Shown here: one piece after another, positions 24,529 to 33,086 of the stretch
Numbering within the stretch: the stretch's first letter is position 1
How the letters are laid out: the number at the start of each line of letters is the position of its first letter
Assembly (NCBI GenBank): GCA_934692665.1
Contig: CAKUUG010000004.1
Span: forward strand, 3,681-67,680
Source: an uncultured Candidatus Melainabacteria bacterium
Lineage (GTDB): Bacteria > Cyanobacteriota > Vampirovibrionia > Gastranaerophilales > Gastranaerophilaceae
Direction of reading: 5' to 3'
Length of the DNA stretch: 64,000 bases
Notes under the pieces: generated by a model
Database searches by the model: none
Told to the model about the DNA's origin: nothing
The model's input: the letters and a program-made list of their open reading frames with translations, nothing else
Position numbers and translations under genes: made by a program

Positions 24529-25683
24529 ATGAAAAAAACTCTAATTATAACTTCTATAATAATATTTGTGTGCGTTTTGACACGTTTTTCATTTACAAAA
24601 TACAATGAAATCCAAAGAAATAAACAACTACAAGCTGCCTCGACTCCTGTTGTTGAACAAAATCAAGTAGAAGAAAAAGAAATATTCAAATCAATCGAAA
24701 TCCCAGGTAGAGTACAATCAATGGACAAAGTTGATTTGGTTGCCAGAATCGAAGGATACTTGCAAAAGAAACATTTTTCTGAAGGTGACTATGTAAAAAA
24801 AGGACAAGTTCTTTTTACAATAGAACAAACCCAATATATAAATGCCCTAAACGATGCAAAAGCACAATTGCAAAATGCAAAAGCAACTCTATATAAAGCA
24901 ACACGTGATTACGATAGAGGTGCAGAGTTGGTTAAAAAAGACTACATCTCAAAATCAACTTATGACGGATTATATGCGGACAAATTGGCTGCTCAAGCTT
25001 CTGTAAAATCAGCTTCTGCTGCTGTAGCGGAAGCCCAAAGAAGATTGGGTTATACAACAATAAAAGCTCCAACAGATGGCAGAATCGGTTCTCTTCAAAT
25101 TCAAGAAGGAAATTATGTCACAATAACAAACGGTACGATTGCAACAATCACAAAAACTAACCCAATTTATGTAAAATATTCTGTTGATTCAAAATTATTT
25201 AATGAAATAAGAGAACAAGATTTTATCCCAAAAAAAGGCAGCGAGCCGATAAAAGTGGAAGTTATTTTGCCTTCCGGACAAACTTATCCGATAAAAGGTG
25301 TCCAAGATTTTTGGGATAACCAAATTTCAAATACAACAGGCACACTTGATTTTCGTGCAACATTTAAAAACGACGAAAACATCCTAATCCCCGGAGATTT
25401 TGTAAAAGTAAAAGTATATTCTAACCAAAAAAACAATGTTTTGGTCGTTCCGATGGAATTTGCTCTACAAGATTCAACAGGCAGATATGTTTATGTTGTA
25501 GACAAAGACAACACCGTACAACAAAAATACTTTAAAGATAACGGACAATACGAAAAATACTGGATTATTGAAAGCGGATTAACAAAAGACGACAAATATA
25601 TTTCGACCAATATAACAAAAATCATGCCAAAAATGAAAGTAAAAACCGAAATAAAACAAAAAGAACAAAACCAAGAAAAGTAA
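24529..25683 (+). CDS. RND efflux periplasmic adaptor (AcrA/MexA type)
   Basis: A 384-residue membrane fusion protein. It has an N-terminal membrane anchor without a lipobox cysteine, a biotinyl-lipoyl half-motif (SMDKVDLVARIEGYLQKKHFSEGDYVKKGQ), a long alpha-hairpin at residues ~100-170 (NALNDAKAQLQNAKATL), the second lipoyl half (YTTIKAPTDGRIGSLQI), a beta-barrel and a membrane-proximal domain. It joins the RND pump to a TolC channel. The C-terminus is Lys/Gln-rich. It is the first gene of the three-gene efflux operon; a non-coding insert of 151 bases separates it from the pump gene. Confidence 0.93.
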   Translation: MKKTLIITSIIIFVCVLTRFSFTKYNEIQRNKQLQAASTPVVEQNQVEEKEIFKSIEIPGRVQSMDKVDLVARIEGYLQKKHFSEGDYVKKGQVLFTIEQTQYINALNDAKAQLQNAKATLYKATRDYDRGAELVKKDYISKSTYDGLYADKLAAQASVKSASAAVAEAQRRLGYTTIKAPTDGRIGSLQIQEGNYVTITNGTIATITKTNPIYVKYSVDSKLFNEIREQDFIPKKGSEPIKVEVILPSGQTYPIKGVQDFWDNQISNTTGTLDFRATFKNDENILIPGDFVKVKVYSNQKNNVLVVPMEFALQDSTGRYVYVVDKDNTVQQKYFKDNGQYEKYWIIESGLTKDDKYISTNITKIMPKMKVKTEIKQKEQNQEK

Positions 25684-25756
25684 ATTAAATTGACGAGATT
25701 TGATTTATAAAAGACTTTAAATAAGCGACGTTTCAAATCTTTGATTTGACAGGAGC
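25678..25756 (+). repeat. Modular hairpin repeat inside the efflux operon
   Basis: This copy starts at the adaptor stop codon. First hairpin: AAATTAAATT, loop GACGA, GATTTGATTT, which pairs only if two G-U wobbles are allowed. Then follows a spacer and the second hairpin TCAAATC-TTT-GATTTGA. Bases 25725-25756 are identical to 1079-1110. It would be transcribed with the operon. Confidence 0.8.
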
Positions 25757-25834
25757 GAATAAAATGTACGAAATAAAAGACTTCTGACCAACAAGGCTTT
25801 TATGCAGTCCGTACCACAATTAAGAGGAAACAAT

Positions 25835-28800
25835 ATGCTAGATTCAAAATTTTTTATAGACCGTCCTAGATTTGCACTTGTTATATCAATTGTAATTATA
25901 CTTGTTGGTGTAATAGCGATGACAAAACTTCCTCTCGAGCAGTATCCGAACGTTACTCCTCCACAAGTTAGGGTTAGTGCGACGTATATGGGTGCGAGTT
26001 CTGACGTTATTGAATCAACTGTTGCGGCTCCGATTGAGTCTGCTGTAAACGGTGTTGAACACATGTTGTATATGACATCAGATTCAAAAGATGGCTCTTA
26101 TTCGCTTAATATTTATTTTGAAGTAGGTTCTGACCCTAATATGAACGTAGTAAACGTTCAAAACAAAGTTTCTTTAGTAACATCTCGTCTTCCGTCTGAT
26201 GTATCTCGTTATGGTTTGACTGTAAAACAAAACACAGGTGGCGGCGGTTTGTTGTATTATGGTATTTATTCGCCGGACAATTCTGTCGATTTGATTACTT
26301 TATCAAACTATGCTGCGATATATCTAAAAGATGAACTATCACGTATTGATGGTGTTGCAGAAGTACAAGTTTTTGGTGGAAAAGACTATTCAATGAGAAT
26401 TTGGCTGGACAGCCAAAAGCTTGCTGCATTGAATGTTTCGCCATCAGAAGTATCAAATGCAATCAATGCCCAAAATGCCCAAGTTTCAGCCGGTGCTTTG
26501 GGTAATGAACCTATAATAGATAAAAAAGAAATGGCGATTACACTGAGAACTCCAGGACGTTTAAAAACTGTCGAAGAATTTGAAAATGTAATTGTTCGCT
26601 CTGGTGTAAACGGACAAGCAATAAAAGTAAAAGATGTTGCTCGTGTTGAGCTTGCGGGTGAAAATTATGTAACAGAAGGAAAAGTTGACAATTCTGCAGT
26701 TGCTGTAATGTCTGTAACACAATTGTCATACGCAAATTCAATCGCAGTTGCTGATGCTTGTAACAAAAGAATGGAAAAACTTTCACAGAATTTTCCTGAA
26801 GGCATAGAATACAGCGTTTTCTACAATGCTACCGATTCTGTAAAAGATTCATTGGAAGAAGTAGTAAAAGCGATTGTTCTTGCTGTATTTATCGTTGTTG
26901 CAACTGTATATTTATTCCTTGGCGATTGGAGAGCCAGTGTCATTCCGTTTGTTGCGATTCCTGTTTCTTTGATTGGTACATTTGCTGCTTTTGCTGCTTT
27001 TGGCTTTTCAATAAATACTTTGACTTTATTTGGACTGGTGCTTGCGGTCGGTACGGTTGTTGACGATGCGATTGTTGTTGTTGAAAACGTACAAAGGCAC
27101 ATTGAATTGGGTCTAAAACCGAAAGAAGCAGCTATTGTTTCTATGGAAGAAGTTTCGGGGGCTGTTGTTGCAACATCTCTTGTATTGATGGCGGTTTTTG
27201 TTCCTGTTGCGTTTATTCCAGGGATTACAGGAAAAATGTACCAACAATTCGCAATAACAATTGCGGTTTCAGTGGGTATTTCAACAGTAATGGCTTTGAC
27301 ATTGGCTCCTGCTTTGTGTGCAATTTTCTTGCGTTCTAAAGAAGATATGCCCCAAAGAAGTTTTTATGAAAAATATAGAGAACTTTATAATCACTACTGG
27401 GAAGATAAAAAAGAATTAAAAGGAATAGAATTAATAAAAGCTTGGGGTGAATTTTTGGCTTATGGCTGGGATGTTTCTTTAAAGAAATTTGACAGATGGT
27501 TTGAAAGAACCAAAATGAGCTTTATTGATGGGGCAAAATATTTTATCGAAACACCAAAAAGAACCATCATAACTTATATTATTCTTGTTTTGATGTTGGT
27601 TGGAATATTCAAAATAATTCCTTCAGGATTTTTGCCGGAAGAAGATAACGGTTCTGTTTTCACTTCTGTATTGTTAAAAGATGGTACTTCACTTTCAAAA
27701 ACAGGTGAATTAACTGAAGAATTGACTAATGAATTTCTAAAAATTCCGGGAATAAAAAGTGTTCTTGCTTTGGGTGGTTTCAATGGTCAAAATAGTGCGA
27801 TTTTGATTTCAAATCTTGATGAATGGAAAACAAGAGTTTCTGTTCCTTGGTATAAATATATCTTTTTATCAAAAGAAAAGAAACAAGCTTCTCACAAGAG
27901 TTTGCAAGATATTAAACAAAGTGCAAATCAATTGGCTGCAAATTATCCAAACGCCAGAATATACACATTCGTTCCTCCTGCAATCAGCGGTTTGTCTATG
28001 TTTGGCGGTTTTGAATACCAACTGTTAGACAAAGCTTCAAGAACTCCTGAAGAACTGTATTCTTTGGCTTCTACATTGATTAGAACAGCAAACCAAAATC
28101 CAAAATTGACAAGCGTTATGACACAATACAATCCGCAAACTCCACAATTAATGCTAAAAATTGACTATGCAAAAATTATGGCTTTAGGAATTAATGTGCA
28201 AGATGTTTATACTGCATTAGCTTCGCAATTCGGTACATATTATGTAAACGACTTTAACTTGTACGGACGTGTATTCAGGGTTATGATGTCGGCTGATGAA
28301 CAGTATCGTTCAGCAATCGATTCTATTGACAAAGTATATGTTAAAACAGGAGATGGAAAATCTGCTCCATTGTCGAGTTTGATTACAATAGAACCTACAA
28401 CCGGTGCTTATGATATTACGAGATTTAATATGTATCGTTCTATCCAAATCCAAGGTAACCCAGTAGCAGGTCAGTCTTCCGGTGATGCTTTGAAAACAAT
28501 GGAAAAATTGTCTAAAGAAAACTTGCCAAAAGATGCCGATTTTGCTTGGTCAGGAACATCTCTACAAGAAATTCAATCACAAGGACAAACAGGTATCGTT
28601 CTTGTTATGTCATTGGTGTTTGTTTATTTGTTTTTGGTTGCATTGTACGAATCTTGGATGTTGCCGGTTGGTGTAATGTTGATTGCACCTATTGCGATGT
28701 TGGGAGCGGTATTGTTCCAGTATGTCTTTGCAATATTTCCGCTATGGAGTCAGTTGTCACTTGATTTGTATGCCCAAATCGGTTTGATTATGTTGATTGG

Positions 28801-29167
28801 GTTAGCTGCAAAACAAGCAATTTTGATTGTTGAGTTTGCAAAAACAGAAAGAGAAAGCGGCTCCGGTATAATTGAAGCAGCAGAAAAAGCAATCACAATA
28901 CGATTCAGAGCTGTAATGATGACAGTTTTGGCGTTTATATTTGGTATTCTTCCTTTGGTTGTCGCAGTAGGCCCAGGTTCTGAATCAAGAAAATCACTGG
29001 GCGTAACCGTGTTCGGCGGCATGACAGCAGCTGCAATTATTGGTACAATAATGGTGCCTGCTTTTTATGTGATTATTCAGAGTCTTAGAGAATCGACTTC
29101 TAAAAAATGGAACAAAAAAAATAGTCAGGCTATAATAAAAGAAGATGGAGGAAACGATAAAAAGTGA
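25835..29167 (+). CDS. RND multidrug efflux pump (HAE1 family)
   Basis: A 1110-residue inner-membrane proton/drug antiporter of the AcrB/MexB kind. The start FFIDRPRFALVISIVIILVGVIAMTKLPLEQYPNVTPPQV is diagnostic. The middle membrane region contains GLVLAVGTVVDDAIVVVENV with the paired Asp residues of the proton relay. Two large periplasmic loops and twelve helices are implied. It is longer than AcrB (1049 residues), with extra residues at ~515-590 between the two halves. I start at the ATG at 25835 because AAGAGGAAA precedes it; an ATG 11 codons earlier has no ribosome site. It is co-transcribed with the adaptor and the TolC-like gene. Confidence 0.95.
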   Translation: MLDSKFFIDRPRFALVISIVIILVGVIAMTKLPLEQYPNVTPPQVRVSATYMGASSDVIESTVAAPIESAVNGVEHMLYMTSDSKDGSYSLNIYFEVGSDPNMNVVNVQNKVSLVTSRLPSDVSRYGLTVKQNTGGGGLLYYGIYSPDNSVDLITLSNYAAIYLKDELSRIDGVAEVQVFGGKDYSMRIWLDSQKLAALNVSPSEVSNAINAQNAQVSAGALGNEPIIDKKEMAITLRTPGRLKTVEEFENVIVRSGVNGQAIKVKDVARVELAGENYVTEGKVDNSAVAVMSVTQLSYANSIAVADACNKRMEKLSQNFPEGIEYSVFYNATDSVKDSLEEVVKAIVLAVFIVVATVYLFLGDWRASVIPFVAIPVSLIGTFAAFAAFGFSINTLTLFGLVLAVGTVVDDAIVVVENVQRHIELGLKPKEAAIVSMEEVSGAVVATSLVLMAVFVPVAFIPGITGKMYQQFAITIAVSVGISTVMALTLAPALCAIFLRSKEDMPQRSFYEKYRELYNHYWEDKKELKGIELIKAWGEFLAYGWDVSLKKFDRWFERTKMSFIDGAKYFIETPKRTIITYIILVLMLVGIFKIIPSGFLPEEDNGSVFTSVLLKDGTSLSKTGELTEELTNEFLKIPGIKSVLALGGFNGQNSAILISNLDEWKTRVSVPWYKYIFLSKEKKQASHKSLQDIKQSANQLAANYPNARIYTFVPPAISGLSMFGGFEYQLLDKASRTPEELYSLASTLIRTANQNPKLTSVMTQYNPQTPQLMLKIDYAKIMALGINVQDVYTALASQFGTYYVNDFNLYGRVFRVMMSADEQYRSAIDSIDKVYVKTGDGKSAPLSSLITIEPTTGAYDITRFNMYRSIQIQGNPVAGQSSGDALKTMEKLSKENLPKDADFAWSGTSLQEIQSQGQTGIVLVMSLVFVYLFLVALYESWMLPVGVMLIAPIAMLGAVLFQYVFAIFPLWSQLSLDLYAQIGLIMLIGLAAKQAILIVEFAKTERESGSGIIEAAEKAITIRFRAVMMTVLAFIFGILPLVVAVGPGSESRKSLGVTVFGGMTAAAIIGTIMVPAFYVIIQSLRESTSKKWNKKNSQAIIKEDGGNDKK

Positions 29168-30714
29168 ATAAAACAATAAAAACTTTATTTTTGTTATTAT
29201 GCTTTTTGTCTTCTTTTAATGTTGTTTTTTCTCAAGAAGATTTGAGTAACGACACAGCTTCTCGCCAACAATTGGACAAAGGTTTGAAAATTTTCAAAAA
29301 AGACAAACCGAAAAGAACAAGAGTAAAAGCTGAAAAACCAAAAAAACAATACAAAATAACGAAAAAAGTTCAAGAAGAATATAAAATCCCGACAGATGTT
29401 TATATGCCTGTAGGTGAAAAATCAGATAAATTGATAAAATTAGAAGGAAGTGTCGCAAAGTCTGTTGAACTAAACATGGCAGATTGTATAGAGTTGGCTT
29501 TGATTAACAATCCAAAAATCCGCTCTGCTTATGCCCAATCAGAACAAGCAAAATACCAAAAATTTGAAACTCTTGCAGGTTATACCCCTAGACTCGATTG
29601 GACAAGTTCAATGAACCATAGTATGCCTGATTTGAGTATGATTAAGAATATGAAAGGTGCAGCATATAACAAATACACCCTTGGGCAAATCGGCGTAAAA
29701 CAACTTGTTTGGGATTTCGGTTATACTCAAAACAAATACACAATTAACAAAATTGACTATGAAAAATCAAAAACTCAAATAGATAAAACGGTAAACGAAG
29801 TTTTGTGTGCCGTAAAAGATGCATATTACAATCTTTTGTATGCTTTTGATAAAAGAAAAGTTGCAATGGATACGCTAAACCAATATGAACAAACATACAA
29901 TCAAGCACTTGCTTTTTGGGAAGTAGGTACAAAAACAAAAGTTGACGTATTGTTTGCACAAACAAATATGGAAGATGCCAGAAGCCAGTTGATTTCTGCA
30001 AATAATAATGTCGATATTGCATATTCTCAGCTTAATAATGCAATAGGCTTGCCGTTTTCTGATCCTTATACAGTAGATACATCGCTGAAATATGAACCTG
30101 TTAAAATTTCAATGAAAGAAGCTGTAGAAATCGCAAACGAGTCCAGACCTGATTTAAAAAGTGCAATGCTCAATGTCGATGAAGCAAACCAAATGGTAAA
30201 ATTGGCGTGGAAAACGTGGCTTCCGAGTTTGGAATTTCAGGCTAGTTATGCTCGTGGCGGTGTAGATAGTTTTACTGCAAGAGAATGGTGGAGTTATGGC
30301 GGATATTTGACGTTTCCTACTGTAAATCCTGTCCAAACAGGCTTCCAAATCAAAGAAGCAAAAGCAGCCTACAAACAAATGCAGTATGATACAAAAGCCC
30401 AAATTAACGATATTTATTATGAAATTCAAACAGTCTATACCAGATTAAAAGATGCAAAAGCAAGAATTCCTGTAATGAAAGTTGCAATGGACAAAGCACA
30501 AGAAAACTATGACATTACATCAGGAAGATACAAAGTAGGTTATGGCGATGTAATCGAACTAAAAGATGCACAAGTTGCACTTGCTAATGCGAAATTGAAC
30601 TATTTTCAAACAATATATGACTACAATTCAGCAAGAGCAAATTTAGAAAAAGCAATAGGACAAACTCTCAAACCTGAAACTTCAGAAGCTGTTGAAAATT
30701 TTCAAGAATTGTAA
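29164..30714 (+). CDS. TolC-family outer membrane channel
   Basis: A 516-residue outer membrane factor with a signal peptide (KTLFLLLCFLSSFNVVFSQ), a Lys-rich linker at residues 35-85 that TolC lacks, and two OEP repeats (MADCIELALINNPKIRSAYAQSEQAKY and MKEAVEIANESRPDLKSAMLNVDEANQ). The GTG start overlaps the pump stop codon (GTGA) and AGGAAA lies 10 bases upstream, so translation is coupled. It provides the exit duct of the pump. Together with the MCE protein it shows that this organism has an outer membrane. Confidence 0.93.
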   Translation: MNKTIKTLFLLLCFLSSFNVVFSQEDLSNDTASRQQLDKGLKIFKKDKPKRTRVKAEKPKKQYKITKKVQEEYKIPTDVYMPVGEKSDKLIKLEGSVAKSVELNMADCIELALINNPKIRSAYAQSEQAKYQKFETLAGYTPRLDWTSSMNHSMPDLSMIKNMKGAAYNKYTLGQIGVKQLVWDFGYTQNKYTINKIDYEKSKTQIDKTVNEVLCAVKDAYYNLLYAFDKRKVAMDTLNQYEQTYNQALAFWEVGTKTKVDVLFAQTNMEDARSQLISANNNVDIAYSQLNNAIGLPFSDPYTVDTSLKYEPVKISMKEAVEIANESRPDLKSAMLNVDEANQMVKLAWKTWLPSLEFQASYARGGVDSFTAREWWSYGGYLTFPTVNPVQTGFQIKEAKAAYKQMQYDTKAQINDIYYEIQTVYTRLKDAKARIPVMKVAMDKAQENYDITSGRYKVGYGDVIELKDAQVALANAKLNYFQTIYDYNSARANLEKAIGQTLKPETSEAVENFQEL

Positions 30715-30747
30715 GACTTTTTAAAATTTCTTTATCTATTCTTAATA

Positions 30748-30777
30748 AACACAAACCAAAAATTGTGTTACTATAAT
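30748..30777 (+). promoter_or_regulatory. Inverted repeat and -10 box before the DegT gene
   Basis: AACACAA ... TTGTGTT arms (30748-30769) end two bases before a TATAAT box (30772-30777). This could be an operator for the aminotransferase promoter or a weak terminator of the efflux operon. Confidence 0.4.
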
Positions 30778-30807
30778 AATAACAAATACAATCAAGAGGA
30801 GAAAAAG

Positions 30808-31929
30808 ATGAAGATTCCTATAATCAATTCAAAAAGACAATACGAAACAATCGCATCGGAAGCTGAAAAAGCTGTTTTGGAAGTTATGCGTAGCGGTTCT
30901 TACATTTTGGGCGTTAATAACAAAGAATTTGAAAAAGAAATGTGCGAATATTTGGATGTAAAACATTCTGTTGCGCTAAATTCAGGTACAGATGCTTTGC
31001 ATTTGGCTTTGAGAGCACTTGATATAAAAGAAGGCGACGAAGTAATTTCAACAGCATTTACATTTGTTGCAACATCGGAATCAATCGGTATTGTTGGTGC
31101 AAAACCTGTTTTTGTTGATATTGACCCTGATACATTCAATATTGATGCATCAAAAATCGAAGCTGCTATCACTCCAAAAACAAAAGCAATCATTCCTGTT
31201 CATTTGTATGGACAACCTTGTGATATGGATGTGATTATGGATATTGCAAAACGCCACAATCTGTATGTTATAGAAGACGCTTGCCAAGCAATCGGTGCTG
31301 AATATAAAGGCAAAAAAGTAGGTACTATAGGCGATGTTGGATGTTTTAGCTTCTATCCTACAAAAAACCTCGGTACAATGGGTGATGGCGGAATGCTTAC
31401 GACAAATTCGGAATACATCAAAGACAGAGTTTTGGCTCTTAGAAACCATGGTGGTGCAGTTCGTTATCATCATGACGAAATCGGCGTTAACTCTCGTCTA
31501 GATGAAATTCAAGCTGCAATTTTAAGAGTTAAATTGCCATATATCAACAAATGGAACAAATTAAGACGTGAACATGCTGCATATTATAACGAATTGTTCT
31601 CAAAATGTGATTTAATCCAAACTCCAAAAGAACTAGATGGAACATATTGTGTTTATCACCAATATACAGTAAAAGTTCCAAATCGTGATGAAGTTCACAA
31701 AAAATTGGCAGAAGCAGGAATTGGTGCAATGATTTATTATCCTATTCCTTTGCACTTGCAAAAAGTTCATGCAAAATACAATTTCAAAGAAGGAATGCTT
31801 CCTCATACAGAAAAAGACACGACTCTTGTGTTGAGCTTGCCTATGTTTGCGGAAATTACAAAAGAAGAACAGCAAACAGTTGCAAAAACATTAATTGAAA
31901 TTGTTGAAAAAATGACTGCAAAAGTTTAA
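30808..31929 (+). CDS. DegT/DnrJ/EryC1/StrS sugar aminotransferase
   Basis: A 373-residue PLP enzyme of the DegT family, which puts an amino group on nucleotide-activated keto-sugars for surface polysaccharides. Motifs are the SGTDALHLAL anion loop, EDACQAIGAEYKGKKVG and CFSFYPTKNLGTMGDGG with the PLP lysine at 186, then ALRNHGG and GVNSRLDEIQAAIL. I start at 30808 because AGGAG is 7 bases upstream. No sugar dehydratase or glycosyltransferase lies adjacent, so the sugar substrate is unknown. It is monocistronic. Confidence 0.92.
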   Translation: MKIPIINSKRQYETIASEAEKAVLEVMRSGSYILGVNNKEFEKEMCEYLDVKHSVALNSGTDALHLALRALDIKEGDEVISTAFTFVATSESIGIVGAKPVFVDIDPDTFNIDASKIEAAITPKTKAIIPVHLYGQPCDMDVIMDIAKRHNLYVIEDACQAIGAEYKGKKVGTIGDVGCFSFYPTKNLGTMGDGGMLTTNSEYIKDRVLALRNHGGAVRYHHDEIGVNSRLDEIQAAILRVKLPYINKWNKLRREHAAYYNELFSKCDLIQTPKELDGTYCVYHQYTVKVPNRDEVHKKLAEAGIGAMIYYPIPLHLQKVHAKYNFKEGMLPHTEKDTTLVLSLPMFAEITKEEQQTVAKTLIEIVEKMTAKV

Positions 31930-31944
31930 ATATTTTTTCATTCG

Positions 31945-31977
31945 CAAAAAAGCCTGCAAAAAAATGCGGGCTTTTTT
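31945..31977 (+). terminator. Terminator of the DegT gene
   Basis: AAAAAAGCCTGCA ... TGCGGGCTTTTTTT hairpin with T-run. Confidence 0.9.
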
Positions 31978-32024
31978 TATCCACAAAATAAACGATTTTA
32001 TATAGCGTAATTTTTCATTTATAT

Positions 32025-32030
32025 TATAAT
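32025..32030 (+). promoter_or_regulatory. -10 box of clpP
   Basis: TATAAT, 28 bases before the clpP ATG. The -35 position is not consensus. AAAGAGG lies 9 bases before the ATG. Confidence 0.45.
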
Positions 32031-32058
32031 AATAGATATATTAAAGAGGAATTTAACA

Positions 32059-32673
32059 ATGTATGGTATAAACGAATACAAAATTTTAGACTATGTGCCA
32101 ACAGTAATAGAAGCATCAAGCAGGGGCGAAAGGTCGTTCGACATCTTTTCAAGATTGTTGAGAGAAAGAATTATATTTTTGGGTTCTGAAATTGATGACG
32201 ATGTTGCAAATTCGGTTGTTGCACAGTTGTTGCTTTTGGATTCGGAAAATCCTGAAAAAGATATCATGTTGTACATAAATTCTCCAGGGGGTGTTATTAC
32301 AGCTGGTATGGCGATTTATGATACAATGAAACTTATAAAAGCTGATGTTTCAACTATCTGCTTGGGTGATGCTGCTTCTATGGGAGCGTTTTTGTTGTCA
32401 GGTGGAACAAAAGGAAAACGTCTTGCATTACCAAATTCCAGAATCATGATTCACCAACCATTGGGTGGAGCAAAAGGACAAGCAACCGATATCGAAATTG
32501 AAGCAAAAGAAATTTTGAGAATGAAATCTATGTTGAATGGGCTTCTTGCTGAACATACGGGACAAAAGCTTGAAACAATCAAAAAAGACACAGAAAGAGA
32601 CAATTTCATGACTGCCCAAGAGGCTCTTGAATATGGTTTGATAGACAAAATTATCACAAAAGACCAAGTGTAA
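32059..32673 (+). CDS. clpP: ATP-dependent Clp protease proteolytic subunit
   Basis: A 204-residue ClpP serine peptidase, which forms the double heptamer fed by Clp ATPases. Catalytic Ser107 lies in GDAASMGAFLL and His132 in RIMIHQPLGG, with the Asp expected in the YGLIDKI region. The length is normal. No clpX or tig gene is adjacent; cyanobacterial genomes usually carry several clpP paralogs. It is a single-gene unit flanked by terminators. Confidence 0.96.
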   Translation: MYGINEYKILDYVPTVIEASSRGERSFDIFSRLLRERIIFLGSEIDDDVANSVVAQLLLLDSENPEKDIMLYINSPGGVITAGMAIYDTMKLIKADVSTICLGDAASMGAFLLSGGTKGKRLALPNSRIMIHQPLGGAKGQATDIEIEAKEILRMKSMLNGLLAEHTGQKLETIKKDTERDNFMTAQEALEYGLIDKIITKDQV

Positions 32674-32695
32674 AAGATTTAATATTGATATACGG

Positions 32696-32725
32696 AAAAA
32701 CCTGCGAAATTTTTTGCAGGTTTTA
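32696..32725 (+). terminator. Terminator of clpP
   Basis: AAAACCTGC ... GCAGGTTTT hairpin followed by ATTTTTTT. Confidence 0.9.
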
Positions 32726-32741
32726 TTTTTTTAAAAAGCAT

Positions 32742-32770
32742 TTGACAAATAAAAAGAACTATTTTACAAT
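32742..32770 (+). promoter_or_regulatory. Promoter of the trpR-like/trpB operon
   Basis: TTGACA (32742-32747), a 17-base spacer and TACAAT (32765-32770). The transcription start should be at about 32777. Confidence 0.8.
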
Positions 32771-32791
32771 TGTTTCTATCAATAGTAACAA
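32770..32791 (+). promoter_or_regulatory. Candidate operator of the TrpR-like repressor
   Basis: Inverted repeat TTGTTTCTAT-CA-ATAGTAACAA with one mismatch in ten-base arms. It begins at the last base of the -10 box and covers the transcription start, 20 bases before the repressor ATG. This is a classic autoregulation arrangement. Confidence 0.65.
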
Positions 32792-32810
32792 AAAGGTCAA
32801 AAATTCACTT

Positions 32811-33086
32811 ATGAAAGAGATTTCAGCATTAATACATTCTTTAAACAATGAAAAAGAAATTGAAAAATTTCTTTATGAAATTTTGACCGAGACAGAAATT
32901 TCTACTTTATCAAAACGATGGCGTATTTTGAAATTATTAGCCCAAGAGACAACCCAACGTGAAATAGCAAACAAGCTCAATGTTAGCTTGTGCAAAGTCA
33001 CCCGTGGTTCTAAAATTTTAAAAAACAAAAACGCAATCACAACAAAATTTTTGAATAAAGGAGAAAAAAATGGAAACCTTGAATAA
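32811..33086 (+). CDS. TrpR/YerC-family repressor
   Basis: A 91-residue helical DNA-binding protein. The segment LTETEISTLSKRWRILKLLAQETTQREIANKLNVSLCKVTRGSKILK follows the TrpR pattern closely: the helix-turn-helix sits in TQREIANKLNVSLCKVTRGS. Enteric TrpR binds tryptophan and represses trp genes; the related YerC group has no known ligand. Here the next gene is trpB, overlapping by 17 bases, which supports a tryptophan role. The ATG at 32811 has only a distant AAAAGG; longer upstream starts would lie inside the clpP terminator and are rejected. Confidence 0.85.
   Translation: MKEISALIHSLNNEKEIEKFLYEILTETEISTLSKRWRILKLLAQETTQREIANKLNVSLCKVTRGSKILKNKNAITTKFLNKGEKNGNLE

Noticed and set aside
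32685..32810. Extended N-terminus for the TrpR-like repressor
   Set aside because: The extension would start inside the clpP terminator and upstream of the predicted promoter.
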